Source of the DNA: Saccharum officinarum
Taxonomy: Eukaryota; Streptophyta; Magnoliopsida; Poales; Poaceae
Direction: 5' to 3'
Assembly (NCBI GenBank): GCA_020631735.1
Contig: CM036160.1
Span: 5,998,407 to 6,062,406, forward strand
Length of the DNA: 64,000 bases
Position 1 is the first letter of the stretch, and each line of letters starts with the position of its first letter. The notes below the pieces were generated by a model. That model worked only from the letters and a program-made list of their open reading frames with translations. It ran no database searches and was not told where the DNA came from. This document shows positions 10,496-21,170 of this stretch, in pieces. The translations under genes and the position numbers were made by a program.

Positions 10496-11228
10496 TAGAC
10501 ATAGTTCAGGTTGCTAATAAAGGCTTGGAATATTTGACATCTCAATTCAAGCTTCCTGCTGAATGTGCAATGGGAGAACTCACCCTACTGCATAGTAACT
10601 TGCAAGACACTACCAATTACTATCTGCCTCCTTGGGTTGGCAATAATGTTCGAGAGTGGCGTATCAAAAAGACCCAACATTGTCGCCCAGACCCAGCAAT
10701 GCTGCAAAAGCAAACAGACACGCCAAATTTTGTGCTAACAACATCTCATCGGAGTTAGCAGACATATTCCCAGAGCAGGTTATTTTTTTGGGTCTTCATT
10801 GCTACACTTCAACATTAGAGCCTACCTCCAATAGTGGTCGGTCGTTGCCTCTGGCGGCGGTGACAGTTGGCTTCATGCCTCATCTTGGGGATGACGCACT
10901 GCAACTGCAGGATAGTTATGCAATTGAAACGATGGGAAATGTTAAAAAGTATAGAAATGCTACCATACAACAAGTGGTCCAGACTCTGAAATCAGATGCA
11001 AGCAGTTGTTTCTTACGTCAGCCGGAGGTGACAAAATACGAAATAGATTGTTACTCTAAACATGGTGGCGCGTTGTTTACGGTGGAAAAGCTAGACATCG
11101 ATAGAGAAGGTGCGCCCAGTACCCCTGCAAGTACAAAGCGAACTGTGGGTACTGATCCATTATTTGGAACATGCAGATGGGTACTCCAACTAGCTCATGA
11201 TCGCCCTCGTGGTTCTATGGCTAAATGA
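10496..11228 (+). pseudogene. 3' half of family gene copy C (pseudogene)
   Basis: Homology to copies B and D begins right at the LTR's target duplication (GACATAGTT, then GCTAATAAAGGCTTGGAA). It continues through TSQFKLPAECAMGELTLL, RPDPA and IFPEQVIF to the C-terminal part (YEIDCYSKHGGALFTVEK). The 5' half is missing. A frameshift within the RPDPACC motif (about 10695-10720) separates an upstream frame ending at 10758 from the downstream frame that runs to 11228. The C terminus is diverged. It cannot make the family protein. Confidence 0.85.
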
Positions 11229-11531
11229 AAATAAATTTACGATGTGCTATCCACTGTGATACCGGTGGTTATGATTTTAAATAAACTAGTCACTTAGTCT
11301 TTGTTGTGCAAGATACATGGATTCAGTGAACGATGAAGTGCATTTTTAGTTCAGACACTTCTTCTGTCCTGCTCAACAGTGTTCCTAGGAAAGTCTTCCT
11401 TTCTAAAAGAGGTGGATGAAGAGTGACAGTTGGCACTATTTATAGTGACATTTTATAGCATTTTAATAATTATTTCATCCGTTATCAGCAGGTTTGTGCC
11501 ACTTAGGCTGACGCTAACCTTGTAATGCAAC
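11229..11531. other. 3' flank of pseudogene C
   Basis: No gene is seen. The sequence ends at an LTR boundary after GTAATGCAAC. A short stretch near 11260-11330 resembles the flank of copies B and D. Confidence 0.4.
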
Positions 11532-12967
11532 TGAAAGGTCCCTGTGAGCACCCAAGAGTGGGGAGTAAACGGGGTGCCTAATAACAACCTAAAACCAACC
11601 AAAACCGATCCAAAACTTCATAAATCGCTTCGAAACTTTGCACAGGCAATCACCACAGAGTAGGTAAGTTATTCCTAAGAAACCATCGCCCAATTTGAAC
11701 TCTACCTCCGGAAATTTCAGATTGCATGTTCTAGCTTTTCCACAAAACAAAAATCAGCTCGAATCTTCGTGCTCGTGTTGATTCAATCAAATTCAATCAT
11801 AGAGCAACATCAGCACATATTATTCCAAGAATCTAGCCGGCCAAAACCTCCAAAGAGGTCATCGAACAGGTCGAAGCAAGAACAGGAAGGGAAAAAACTG
11901 GACAGCAAAAGGCACACGAAAAACAATATTCAAGCCTCATGATTTGAATCCCATATTACACCGAGAGGTTAAGCCCTCTCTTCCAACAAGAATCACAGGT
12001 TCAGATTACACATTCACGAACTCGTTCATCTGTGGACCTCTAAGCAACCTTAGAGGGAAAAAACATAAGAACAAAATAAAATGCTAAGAGGTGAGAGGGT
12101 TTGGGGCAGCCTCCTCTCTTATTTATAGCCTATTACACATTCCCCACTCGTCCCTAAATATTTTAGAGCGAATCATCTAAGTCTAAGGGTATTATGGTAC
12201 AACTCCGAGATTTGCTAATCCGACGGCCACACGCCTTTCATACTTAGCTTCGCCTCAACGCAGGTCTCGTGAAGACACCACGTGCCGCCTCCGATTCCTG
12301 CCGGAACCACACCCTGGTTTTGATCGAGGCCCAAACCCGAAAACCGTCCACCGGTGGTTTTGAGGCTCAAACCACCAAACCGTCCACACACAGGCGGACG
12401 GGCCCAAACCAGCAAACCGTCCATCCCCGGTTTTGAAGACCAAACCAGCAAACCCTCGTGCATGTCTCGCCAGGCATGACTAAACGATGTCGACGCGTGT
12501 CCGACCTCCGCCAAGCTTGACACATTTGCCTTCCTTCTTGACTTGACTGACTCGCTGTACATCACCTATGTAGTCCGGCCTCCGCCAAGTGCCACAACGC
12601 CATCGTCCTCTTCCTTGACTTAGTCGACGCCGTCTTCATCACATATGTACTCTTGCACTTGTCGATGTCCCCAAGTGTCAACCACCGTAGCTAGTTGCTT
12701 GGCTTCCTGTTCTCTCGGTCCAAGCCTCACGTCCATCCTTCACCTCGCCCAGTCCATTGGCATGCACAACACGACCCTACTTGACATTCACCTCGCCATC
12801 GATCACCGCCTCCGAACTCCACACATGCGCACCACAAGCGAAGAGACATATTGCACAACCCAACTCATGCCATGGTTTGATCACCAACTCAACTCAAGAC
12901 ATAAATCACATTAATAATCACTCGTCACAACCGAACCACAAGGGCATATATCCACCTTGTTATTGCA
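11532..12967 (-). mobile_element. Related LTR in the opposite orientation (1436 bp)
   Basis: On the minus strand it starts TGCAATAACAAGG and ends GGGACCTTTCA. It aligns in diverged form with the plus-strand LTRs at 8713 and 16435: the start region CTTGTG..TTCG..TGATGAGTGATT, and the conserved middle with GGTTTGGGCCTCAAAACC-like sequence. No matching 5-bp duplication is seen (GCAAC before, GGTTT after), so it may be a truncated or recombined copy. It is a different subfamily from the other two. Confidence 0.7.
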
Positions 12968-13599
12968 GGTTTGATCTTCTCCGCATGGTGGTGCAGTCGT
13001 TACTCTGGCCCGGTACCAAGTCATTTGTGTTCAGCTCGGTACTTCAATTTCGATGCCTGTCTTATATATAATATTATGTTTAAGGTCCCTGGCATAAAAA
13101 AAGGTGTACTCCTTCCCTATGTTTCTCCCCTACTCTACCTGTTTCTCTGCCCTGTGTTTGGATGACCAAAAAGATGGCATCTATGTCTGTCATTCGGTCT
13201 ATTGCTGACTGGAATCATCTGAGACCAGAGATCGAAACTACTACTGTCTGGGAAATAAAACTATCCTGTCATGCCTGGATGTAAAAATTGGGTTTCAACT
13301 TTGCTGTTATATGTTCAAGGACTGATGTCTATGTATGATTGAAATTAGCTCAAATTCAATTTGGGCCCTCATGCTCTCTTGAGTTTTGTCCTAATTAACA
13401 GAATCTTTTGGATCACGTCGCATATATAGCACCCAACTTGATTTGCAATCTCGTACCAGAAAATGATGAATTTAGCCACAAAATGGGAAAACATAAATTC
13501 ATATTTTCATAGAATACCTATTTATATTTGTAATTGATGTTAATATTTTCTATAAACTGATTAAAGTAAGATGGTTTGACTTATACCAGACCTAGAACC
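12968..13599. other. Intergenic flank with an unidentified insert
   Basis: The sequence at about 13250-13350 (TGCCTGGATGTAAAAATT, then CTATGTATGATTGAAATTAGC) aligns with the 3' flank of copy A (about 920-1000). In copy A the next motif, CTGCATTTCCTTGAGC, follows within about 20 bases. Here it is delayed to about 13605, so about 245 bases (13352-13598) are an insert of unknown type. No gene is seen. Confidence 0.45.
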
Positions 13600-14265
13600 T
13601 GTCCTCTGCATTTCCTTGAGCTTTCCACCTCGTTTTAACCTACACAACTGTATGCTGAGAGCCTGAGATAGCTGCTAAATAATTCACACTTCTCTCTCTA
13701 CACGTACAGAACTACAGATCGACTCAGATCCACATCTGTTTTGTTTCGATCTGCTTCTCTCTCTAAAAATATTATAATACCGTGTTTCTAGTTGGGGGCG
13801 TGCAACCACTAATAATCATCATCAACAAAGAATAAAATCGGAGATCATCCAAACGTTTTTAATCGCAGGCAAATTGTCCATAACAGAGACGAAAACAGTC
13901 CATAATTAACTGCATCCGCGTAGAGTGTCCAAAAGGTAGCGATCGGGAAGACTGACCAAAGAATTTGCAGTGCCTGTGAATGTGATGGGGCTAAATCCAA
14001 CACCGACCGCCAGGTGGTCAACAACCATCACAAGCTTTACATAGCATTCAGAACTTACACGGCAGCTTCCTAGGAATAGAACCATCCTCTGCACTTCATT
14101 TCCATGACCTTATTTCCAGGTATGTTCTTGATCACACATTGGAGCCGCCCATTTCAACTTGTCCACACATTGAGCTCAAAATGATGGACCAGCTGCCGCC
14201 ATTTTTTTTTGAATACCTCTCAGTGCTCTGTTATTGATCTCACCTTATCCGGGCCCCTTCATTCC

Positions 14266-14268
<3 letters not shown>
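13600..14268 (+). promoter_or_regulatory. Promoter block of a further family copy
   Basis: It contains CTGCATTTCCTTGAGC, CAAAGAATTTGCAGTGCC (about 13958), GGTCAACAACCATCACAAGC, the CACACATTGGAGCCGCCC motif and the leader CACCTTATCCGGGCCCC, in the same order as upstream of B and D. No clear TATAAAGCTT remains; the expected site is disturbed near 14200-14220. It is cut at the start of a TA microsatellite and resumes after 16264 with the 5'UTR exon. Confidence 0.6.

Positions 14269-14326
<58 letters not shown>
14269..14326. repeat. (TA)n microsatellite, left flank of TIR element
   Basis: Twenty-nine uninterrupted TA units directly border the left terminus of the transposon at 14327. Confidence 0.95.
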
Positions 14327-14329
<3 letters not shown>

Positions 14330-14794
14330 CTGCTAGCCTATAGCTAGCTACAAGATAAATTATTTTGTAGCCGGACCAAAACTGCCGAGCCCAGCGCACC
14401 GTGGTCACCCAAGCCCCGCGCGTGCGCCCGGTCCATTCATCACCGCAGGTCTGCAGGTCACACCCGTGTTACCTTGTGGTCCCGTGCATGCATGCATTGA
14501 TTCAATGCCGTGATATTTTCCCTTCCTTCTACCGGCCACGAGAGCACCTGCAAGATCATTTCCTTTTCTCTCTCTCATATCATCCGAACCAGAGGGCGGC
14601 CGCGGTGGCTCCCTCGCCCACGGCGTGGATCTGCATCAAGCGACCGCGCAGCCGCGTCCTCACCGACCGCCGGCAGCGGAGGCGCACCCTCCCCGACTCG
14701 CGGAGTGACATGTCCCGCGTGGACGTCTCCCGGCGGCGGTTCCTCCATCCCTGGCGGGGAAACACCTGGATCACGGCGGGGCCCTTCGTCCGCC

Positions 14795-14990
14795 ACCGGC
14801 CACGACGGCCTCTTCCCTCCCAGCGGCGGCAGCGGCTATCCTCCCGACCACCAACATGAGGTTTTGCTGCTCTAGGTCACGCAATTCGCGTGCGGCTCCT
14901 TCGTTGTGGGCACCGCCGTGCAGCATGCGTCGGCGACGCCGTCGCCTTGCACAGCTTCGCGGACGCCTGGGGCCAGGCCTCGCGCGGCAC
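14795..14990 (+). pseudogene. Captured BAHD acyltransferase-like fragment
   Basis: The frame reads GHDGLFPPSGGSGYPPDH, then HEVLLL, a TAG stop at about 14873, then VTQFACGSFVVGTAVQH. After a one-base frame change it continues VGDAVALHSFADAWGQASRG. This resembles the BAHD segment (VT.F.CGGF.VG...HH.V.DG....F...WA...RG) that includes the HxxxD catalytic region, here degraded. BAHD enzymes transfer acyl groups from CoA to alcohols or amines in specialised metabolism. The stop and frame change make it non-functional. Recognition is by motif only. Confidence 0.5.
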
Positions 14991-15714
14991 TGCCATCGGC
15001 ATCTGGACGTCCCAACCTTCCACAGCGGCCTGGGACGTCCCCGTTGAGCGATGACATCGCGCACATGACTACATGCACGGGCACGGCGGCCGTCAGCTGT
15101 GACGCACGGGCACGACGGCCCCGGCGGTGGCGTAGCGAGACCAGCCGTGGGGCAACCCTCCATCTCGCGCTGCTAGGGAGCTGCCCCTTCTTCACCAGCA
15201 ACGGTGGCTGCCTTCCTATGGCCGCGGCGGCCGCCAGGCACATCTCGAGAAGTCGCCTGCAGTCCTGCACATCCAGCAGCAGCAGCCGATGGTGTACAGC
15301 CTTGTAGCGGCGGGTCCTCATCGGCCACCAGGCGGTGCTACTCCTGTTCTTTTGTTTCGGTGGCGCTGCTTCGTGGACTAGCCCGTCTGCACCTTCACCG
15401 GCGAACCCTTGATGTCGGGCTCAAGCAGTGGCTGGTGCTCTGATGGCTGACGTGGCAGTGGCACTGTCGCCCCATCCAAGCCAACAACCACGACGTCCTG
15501 TTTCTTTCTCGTGAAATTGGAGCACGCATATCCAATCTCTATCGAGTAGCAATTCCCAGTAAATACTATTAGCGCAAATTCTTGTAAATATTATTAGTAT
15601 TATCATAAATAAAATTTTCGTAAATATGCACTATTATAGTAACTTGTTCATGAAATTATGGTAAACCTTTTCTAACGCTAATTTTGCCCGTGACAAATTG
15701 TTCTCGTCACTGTG

Positions 15715-15935
15715 CTCAGAACAACATTAGTTTTCTCGTAACCTTACCATGATTGTGTTCTCGTAACCCTTTCCTATTTACTATTTTTGCGGACAATAGT
15801 ATCCTCGTAACCTTACTATTTTAAGGTATGGTGTATTCTCAGAACAAGAATATTTGCATACGGGTGGACAATAGTATTCTCGTAACTTTACTATTTTAAA
15901 GCATGTGCATGTACACTTTTTTTTGTTCTCGTAAC
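15715..15935. repeat. Subterminal degenerate repeats of the TIR element
   Basis: Two long units with GGACAATAGTATYCTCGTAA and TTTACTATTTTAA-like sequence lie at about 15793-15825 and 15867-15900. TTCTCGTAAC recurs several more times on either side. Subterminal repeats are common transposase-binding regions in TIR elements; that role here is inferred. Confidence 0.55.
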
Positions 15936-16189
15936 ACACACACATGTATTGTCCTGGTTGGTAGCTTTGCATGCATACGAGTATACGACCGGATGCCGAA
16001 ATCACCGTGACGATTGAACTCATTAATAACTTTCCAAATTTACTGTCACATGCCACATGCAAGGGACGCTGCCTATAATTACTATGAGCCAGACCAGGGA
16101 GGCAATGCACCAACAACGCACAGGCTTGGTTCGGTCGGTGGCTTGGCTACAAAATAAGTTATTTTGTAGCTGGCTACAGAGTATACTCT

Positions 16190-16192
<3 letters not shown>

Positions 16193-16264
<72 letters not shown>
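16193..16264. repeat. (TA)n microsatellite, right flank of TIR element
   Basis: Thirty-six uninterrupted TA units follow the right terminus of the TIR element. Confidence 0.95.
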
Positions 16265-16271
<7 letters not shown>

Positions 16272-16434
16272 TAGCAAGGATGTCATCGGCAGGCACTACT
16301 TGATGATACAAGCGGGTGGCTGCAGCAATCTAGAGGAGAATTAAGGTAAGGACTACCCTTGCATGCCACATATATCACTGCAAGTCTAGATCATTTATTC
16401 GTCAAACTAAAGGTGCTCGTTTTATTTGTCTCCT
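16265..16434 (+). promoter_or_regulatory. 5'UTR exon and intron start of a further family copy, cut by a copia LTR
   Basis: The exon GCGGGTGGCTGCAGCAATCT to GGAGAATTAAG ends at 16345 before the donor GTAAGG. It is nearly identical to the copy D exon (ends 51366). The intron continues with CATTTATTCGTCAAACTAAA and TTTTATTTGTCTCCT. Just before the expected acceptor it is broken by the LTR at 16435. No coding exon follows locally; the decayed CDS at 34159 could be the displaced remainder or a separate copy. Confidence 0.65.
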
Positions 16435-18263
16435 TGCGAACACAAGGTTCACAAGTACCCTTGTGTGTTCATTTTGTGATGAGTGATTGTCAATGTGATC
16501 CACGAAGTAGGTTGAGTGGTGACTAACCCTACCATGGAGAAAGCTATGTTTGCGACATGTCTTTTGGCTTGTGTTGTGCAGGTGTAGAGCTTGGACGTGG
16601 TGGTCGACGGCGAGGTGAAGGTCAAGGAGGACGTGCCGTGCCAACGGACCGGCAGCGGTGAAAGATGGACGTGAGGCTTAGACCGAGGGACCAAGAGGCT
16701 TGGTGACTAGCCGCGGTGGTGGCTGACACTTGGGACATTGACAAGTGCAAGAAGACATGAGAGTGACGGTGTTGACCGAGTCAAGACGGCGGACGTGTGG
16801 ATCGAGCGAGGCTCAGAGGACTTGGCGTGCTGGCCGGTCGAGGACGGCGGTGACACGTGTCAAGCGGCGGGGGACGCGTATGGAGTACGCTACTCGCGAG
16901 TGGGTTTAGTGGTTTTGGCCTCAAAACCATCGGTGGCGGGTTTACGGGTTTGGGCCTCAAAACCCGGGCGGAGGTTCCGAGGAGGAACGGACGGCACGTG
17001 ACGGCATCGGGGAGTTCGCGTCGAGGCGAAGCTACTGATGAGAAGGCGCGGCGCCCGTCGGATGAAGATGACACCGGGTTGGACCATAATGCCATTAGGC
17101 TAAATGGTTTGACTCAATTGTATCTAAGGGCAAAACTGGGATTGTGTAATAGCCCTGTTAAATAGGATGAGGGAGCCCCATCTCCCTCACATCTCTCCCC
17201 ACTCTTATTTCCCCTCTTTCTGTTAGGGTTAGCTTCTTCTAGTTCATGAGAGAGGTCAAAAATTTACTATATTTTTAGTGGTGTTTGTACTGAGATTTAA
17301 AGTGGGAATGGAAGCCTAAATTCTCCTTGTGTCCTCTGGCATTCTTCATATGAAGCTGAGATTTTCGTTGTTTGTGTTCTTCATTTTTTCTCTTTTTTTG
17401 TGCTTGGCTACGATTTGATTTTCTCGGAGTTTAGGTCAATCACAGACAATGTTTTCTTGGGGATAGGTTCGTAGTTTGATCGGTGCAAATTTTGGGCGTG
17501 GTTTGTGTTGATTTGATCTGGTTTTCAGCAGATTTTTGGGCCGCTTTTTTTTTCCTGTGTTCTTGCGTCCGTCTCTGCTCTGCTCGAGTTCTTCGCTCCC
17601 TGGCGTGCTCACGATGCAGGACGGCACAGCAGCAAGGGCAGCAGTGCCGTGCGTCGGTTCTTCATTGCAGGTTCGGCTCTGAGCCCAAGCGCCCCTTCGG
17701 TCCTGCACCGTGCGCCACCAGAGGCCGAGCAAGTGCTCGTTTTTGGTTGTCCTCCCCCTCCTGTGCAGTTGCTCGTTCCTCTCCCTCTCTCTGTCCAGCG
17801 TACAGGCAGGAGGCAGCTGTTTCTTTGCTCGGCAATTGACAGCAGCAACATGAATTAATTTTCCAAATCCTGTGTAGTCTCTTTCAAGCTACAGGAAGCA
17901 ATCATTGCTAGCTCATTAGCATCCACGTTGTGCACAGGCAGCAAGAGATTGAAGGCATGACCTGTGTTTAGCTGCCCCTGCAGGTTTGGTGTTCCGATTT
18001 GTTCTTGGCTCTGTGAACCAGGGTTGGCCGGTGCTGGTGTGCGGTGTGCAGTCCCACCGCTCGTTCTTCTCTGCAGCAGTATTCGGTGGAGAGCAGCTCC
18101 TCTAACCATGTTTCTCTTGTTGCTTAGAATTTTCGGCCAGGCAATTTCGTTTTGTTTGTGTTTTGTGTATTTGGCGGTGATTTTGGGATAGTGGCCAAAA
18201 GTTTCGCGAGAAATTTTACGGCTCCCATTCACCCCTCCTCTAGTCACCGTTTTCGGTCCTTCA
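16435..18263 (+). repeat. 5' LTR of a copia retrotransposon (1829 bp)
   Basis: It begins TGCGAACACAAGG and ends CGGTCCTTCA and is a full-length relative of the solo LTR at 8713-10495. It is followed by a primer site and gag, so it is the 5' LTR. The five bases before it are CTCCT. No matching 3' LTR is present nearby. Confidence 0.85.
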
Positions 18264-18265
18264 AT

Positions 18266-18283
18266 TGGTATCGGAGCCGGTTA
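18266..18283 (+). other. Primer-binding site of the copia element
   Basis: TGGTATCGGAGCCGGTTA follows the LTR end by two bases. It differs from the canonical TGGTATCAGAGCC by one base. Confidence 0.75.
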
Positions 18284-18326
18284 AGGATCATTCTACCTTA
18301 ATCGGTCCGTGATCCACGAAGGCGAC

Positions 18327-20214
18327 ATGGAGCGTGGTTCCGGCAAACCACCGTTTTTCGATGGAACAAATTATCCCTATTAGAAGATTCGCATGTTCGC
18401 GCATCTTCGAGGGATTGATTGTCTTGTTTGGGAGATTTGTGAGGATGCTACTTACGTTGTGCTTGAACCCCGTGCTCGTGTCACGTAAGATCAAAAAGAT
18501 CGGCGCAACGCTAATAGCAGAGCTCGCGCATTTCTTTTCTTGAGTCTTTTGCTTCCAGGGTTCGAGAGAGTCTCCGATTGTACTACCGCTCGGGAGATCT
18601 GGGTGAGTCTTCAGAGCTATCATGAGGGGGACCGCACAGGTCAAAACCATACTCTACGAGACATACAAGAGGGAGTACGAGAACTTCACCCAGTTTGATG
18701 GCGAGTCCATCGATGCCATGTTTTCTCGCTTTCAGACCATCGTCAACAAGATGCGAGCAAACAAGGCACAGTTAACTTATGACGATCATGAGAGGGCACT
18801 CAAGCTTCTATATGCCCTAGATCGGAAGTATGGGATGTGAAGGTGTCCGCGATCATTGAGTCTGCAAGCTACGACACCCTCACCGTGGATGAGCTTTTCA
18901 GCAAGCTCAAGTCCACCGAGATCGACTACCAGACCCAAGCCAAGCTCAAGAATCCCTCTGCACCGACTATGGCTTTGATCTCAGGTAATGGCTCAAGTTC
19001 TTTGGCTAACCCCTCACAGATGTCGTTTGCCTTGTCTTCTTTGGTGTCTGTCACAGAGGAGCAATTGGAGGCCCTTGGGGACGAGGAGCAATTGGGGACC
19101 CAAGAGCGTGCCTTCCTCACCTCCCTCAGCGACCTCGACAACGACACTGACGACGATCGTTCTTCTTCCTCGAGCGATGATGGTTTCCGAGAAGAGACGT
19201 GAGGACAAGTTGACTGGGCTTTGTTTCATCGCCAAGTCCATCCATGGAGGCTACTGCACCATGGCCGTGGATGAAGGGGTGAAGCCCAACAAGGACGTGC
19301 TTCCCGGTGACGATGACTCTACTGAGGTAAAACCCACCGTCGATGCTCTTATTGCCGAGCTTGATATCATGACTGATACTTTGATGAGTCAAGGTAAGTT
19401 GCTAAAATGTGCTGCTTGTGAGAGGAAAGAATTTAAGGACAAGCTAGAAGTTATGGAGAAGGAGCTTGCGGAAGCTAAGAAGCTTGTCGTTCATGTGTCT
19501 GACGAGGTTGAGTGTGATGAATGTGCTATTCATATGACTAATTTTTCTGAGTTGCAATCTAAGTATGTTGTCTTGTTAGATGAGAATGTTGAGCTGAAGG
19601 CTAGGTCTAGCTTATTGGGTGCGTGCAAATCCTGTTCGAGCTTGCAATCTGAGCTGGCAGAGAAGAATGTCAAGATCCTTGCTCTTGAGAAGGCCAGTTC
19701 AGATAGCACGGTTGTTGAGTGTGCACGTACGTTGTGAGAGCTTAGTGTTGGAGCTTGAGTCTTGCAGGCATGACAAGATGAGATCTGAGGAAGACAACAC
19801 ATACCTTCGGTCCATCTTGAATTGGGTGTCTTGTAGTGAGCCACAGTTGGGCATGATGATGAGCCAGTTCAGGCGGGGAACTAGGACATCGGGAGTACGC
19901 TTTGCTCTAGGTGGGAAGGGTGAACATTCTATGGCAAAGTTGGAGAGTTTAGTGGTTTGAACCCAAGTGAGAAACCTTCCACTACTCTCAAATTGATCAA
20001 GATCAATCCACCTAAGCCTACCGAACCCACTATGAAAGATGGAGTATTTGAAGAACCTCCAAGAGCTCCACCCCAGAAACAAGTTTGGGTTCCAAAACCG
20101 AACCATGCAGAGGCAAAGAACCTCCAACACCTATGCATCAAGAAGATACCAGAGGCCTCGGGGATGAAGACCTATGCAGGAAGAGGGTCCCAGAGAAGAA
20201 GGCCCAAGCAATGA
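18327..20214 (+). pseudogene. Decayed copia gag with a long coiled-coil region
   Basis: It opens as MERGSGKPPFFDGTNYPY, the usual beginning of copia gag polyproteins, then hits a stop and several frame changes. Recognisable pieces are the gag core (ETYKREYENFTQFDGESIDAMFSRFQTIVNKM at 18622-18838 and KVSAIIESASYDTLTVDELFSKLKSTE at 18837-19200), an acidic linker rich in D and S, and a coiled-coil segment at about 19200-19737. A diverged C-terminal piece ends in a WVPKPNH-type motif (about 20080-20110). No zinc knuckle, protease, integrase or reverse transcriptase follows. It cannot be expressed as one protein. Confidence 0.65.
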
Positions 20215-20523
20215 GCAAAGCCGATGAACCATGTTACAAAAGCAGCAGATGGGGCCAAAGGCCAAAGATGAAGTCTGGAAGATCAAGGCACCTCAAGCTA
20301 AAAGCCTTGAGAGTTAGAGCATGTATATGTTAGAATCGTGTGCATGCTCTTTTCTCCATGCCCTTTTTCCCACAAGGTTTTTGGGATGGAGTTTTTAGTG
20401 AGGCGTGCACGTACAGGTTGCGAAGGGCAATCCTCGTAACCGTGAGCTGTATTGTGCCTCTTCTTGTATAAGAATCTACTAGCTCATGTGGTACCGGCCA
20501 TAACCTAGTAGCTAAGGGGCTAC
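20215..20523 (+). other. 3' non-coding end of an LTR retrotransposon with polypurine tract
   Basis: The sequence CTCTTTTCTCCATGCCC, CCCACAAGGTTTTTGGGA and GGAGTTTTTAGTGAGGCG is the conserved style of the region upstream of the 3' LTR in many plant LTR elements. It ends at AAGGGGCTAC (20514-20523), a polypurine-tract position, immediately before TGTTGGGGG. Whether it belongs to the copia gag fragment upstream or to a third element is unclear. Confidence 0.5.
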
Positions 20524-21170
20524 TGTTGGGGGAGCCCTGCAATGTGGGCCAACTCTCCCTGAAGAGGCACCATGAAGTTAAGTCGAAGGCCACGATGAAA
20601 AGACTGAGACTGAGATGTCATTGATGCACCATGCAGAATAGGTGGAGGCTCCTATGGAACAGTCAGAGGCTCTTACGGCTCAGGCAGAGGTGATGTTGGG
20701 GCACGCTCGCCGTGGCAAAGGTCCCGGCCAGAGGCACGAAGGTCCGCACCAAAAGCGCGGAGGTCCGTGGCAGGCCAGAGGCGCAGAGGACCGTGAAAGA
20801 AGTGTGGAGGTCCAAGCCAAAGGTGTGGAGGTCCTGCGTATTGGGGCACGCTCGCCCTAAGTGGCAGAGATCCATGCCAAAAGCGTGGGGGTCCTGCGAA
20901 TCAAGCAAGGGCACACCGGATGAGCGCAACAAATGGAGGTCGGGGACCTCCACCCGTTTAGGCGTAGGGTCTAAGCAAGCCACCTAGGGTTGGCGGTGGA
21001 AATTAACCAAGTCAACATGTTTTGATTTTGCCCACAGGACAGCAAGGAGCTGAGGAAATCAACATTCTCATCATCCTAGGCCTCTGGAGTCTCGGGCAGA
21101 GGTCACGACGCGGGGGCAAGGGCAACGGCGGAGGTTGCTCTGCAGTGGCCCGCACAGCCCTGAAGGGGTC
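20524..21170 (+). repeat. LTR, left portion (split by nested copia element)
   Basis: It begins TGTTGGGGGAGCCC after a polypurine tract. It contains a GC-rich minisatellite (about 20697-20905) built on GCCAAAAGCGTGGAGGTCC-like units, with GGGGCACGCTCGCC twice. It is cut at 21170 by the element at 21171-31801 and resumes at 31807 after one target-duplication copy. Confidence 0.7.
20697..20905. repeat. GC-rich minisatellite within the split LTR
   Basis: Five or more imperfect units of about 30 bp share CCAAAAGCGYGGAGGTCC or GGCAGAGGTC-like cores. They raise spurious long frames on both strands. Confidence 0.6.

Larger units (their letters stand above)
14327..16192. mobile_element. Non-autonomous TIR transposon inserted in a TA microsatellite (Micron-like)
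   Basis: The ends are inverted repeats of about 50 bp (14327-14378 and 16139-16192) sharing AGCTACAAxATAAxTTATTTTGTAGCC. Both outer edges abut long TA runs. Grass elements that insert specifically into (TA)n, such as the rice Micron elements, are known and this fits that habit. The superfamily assignment is my inference. The interior is GC-rich (about 14395-15470), unlike the AT-rich flanks, and holds a broken BAHD-like gene fragment. The right subterminal part (15715-15935) carries short degenerate repeats. There is no transposase. A related left end occurs at 46584, again next to TA repeats. Confidence 0.72.

Noticed and set aside
11532..12967. Solo LTR with target duplication
   Set aside because: LTR identity is supported, but flanking GCAAC and GGTTT do not match, so a clean solo insertion is not claimed.
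14401..15443. Many long arginine, alanine and proline-rich frames on both strands
   Set aside because: By-product of GC-rich captured sequence in the TIR element. Only the short BAHD-like stretch has motif support.
18988..19190. Start of a 249-residue frame in the copia gag region
   Set aside because: The first part is out of frame with gag; only the portion after about 19190 matches the coiled-coil gag segment.
20642..20987. Pair of overlapping frames, one per strand
   Set aside because: Generated by the GC-rich minisatellite in an LTR.
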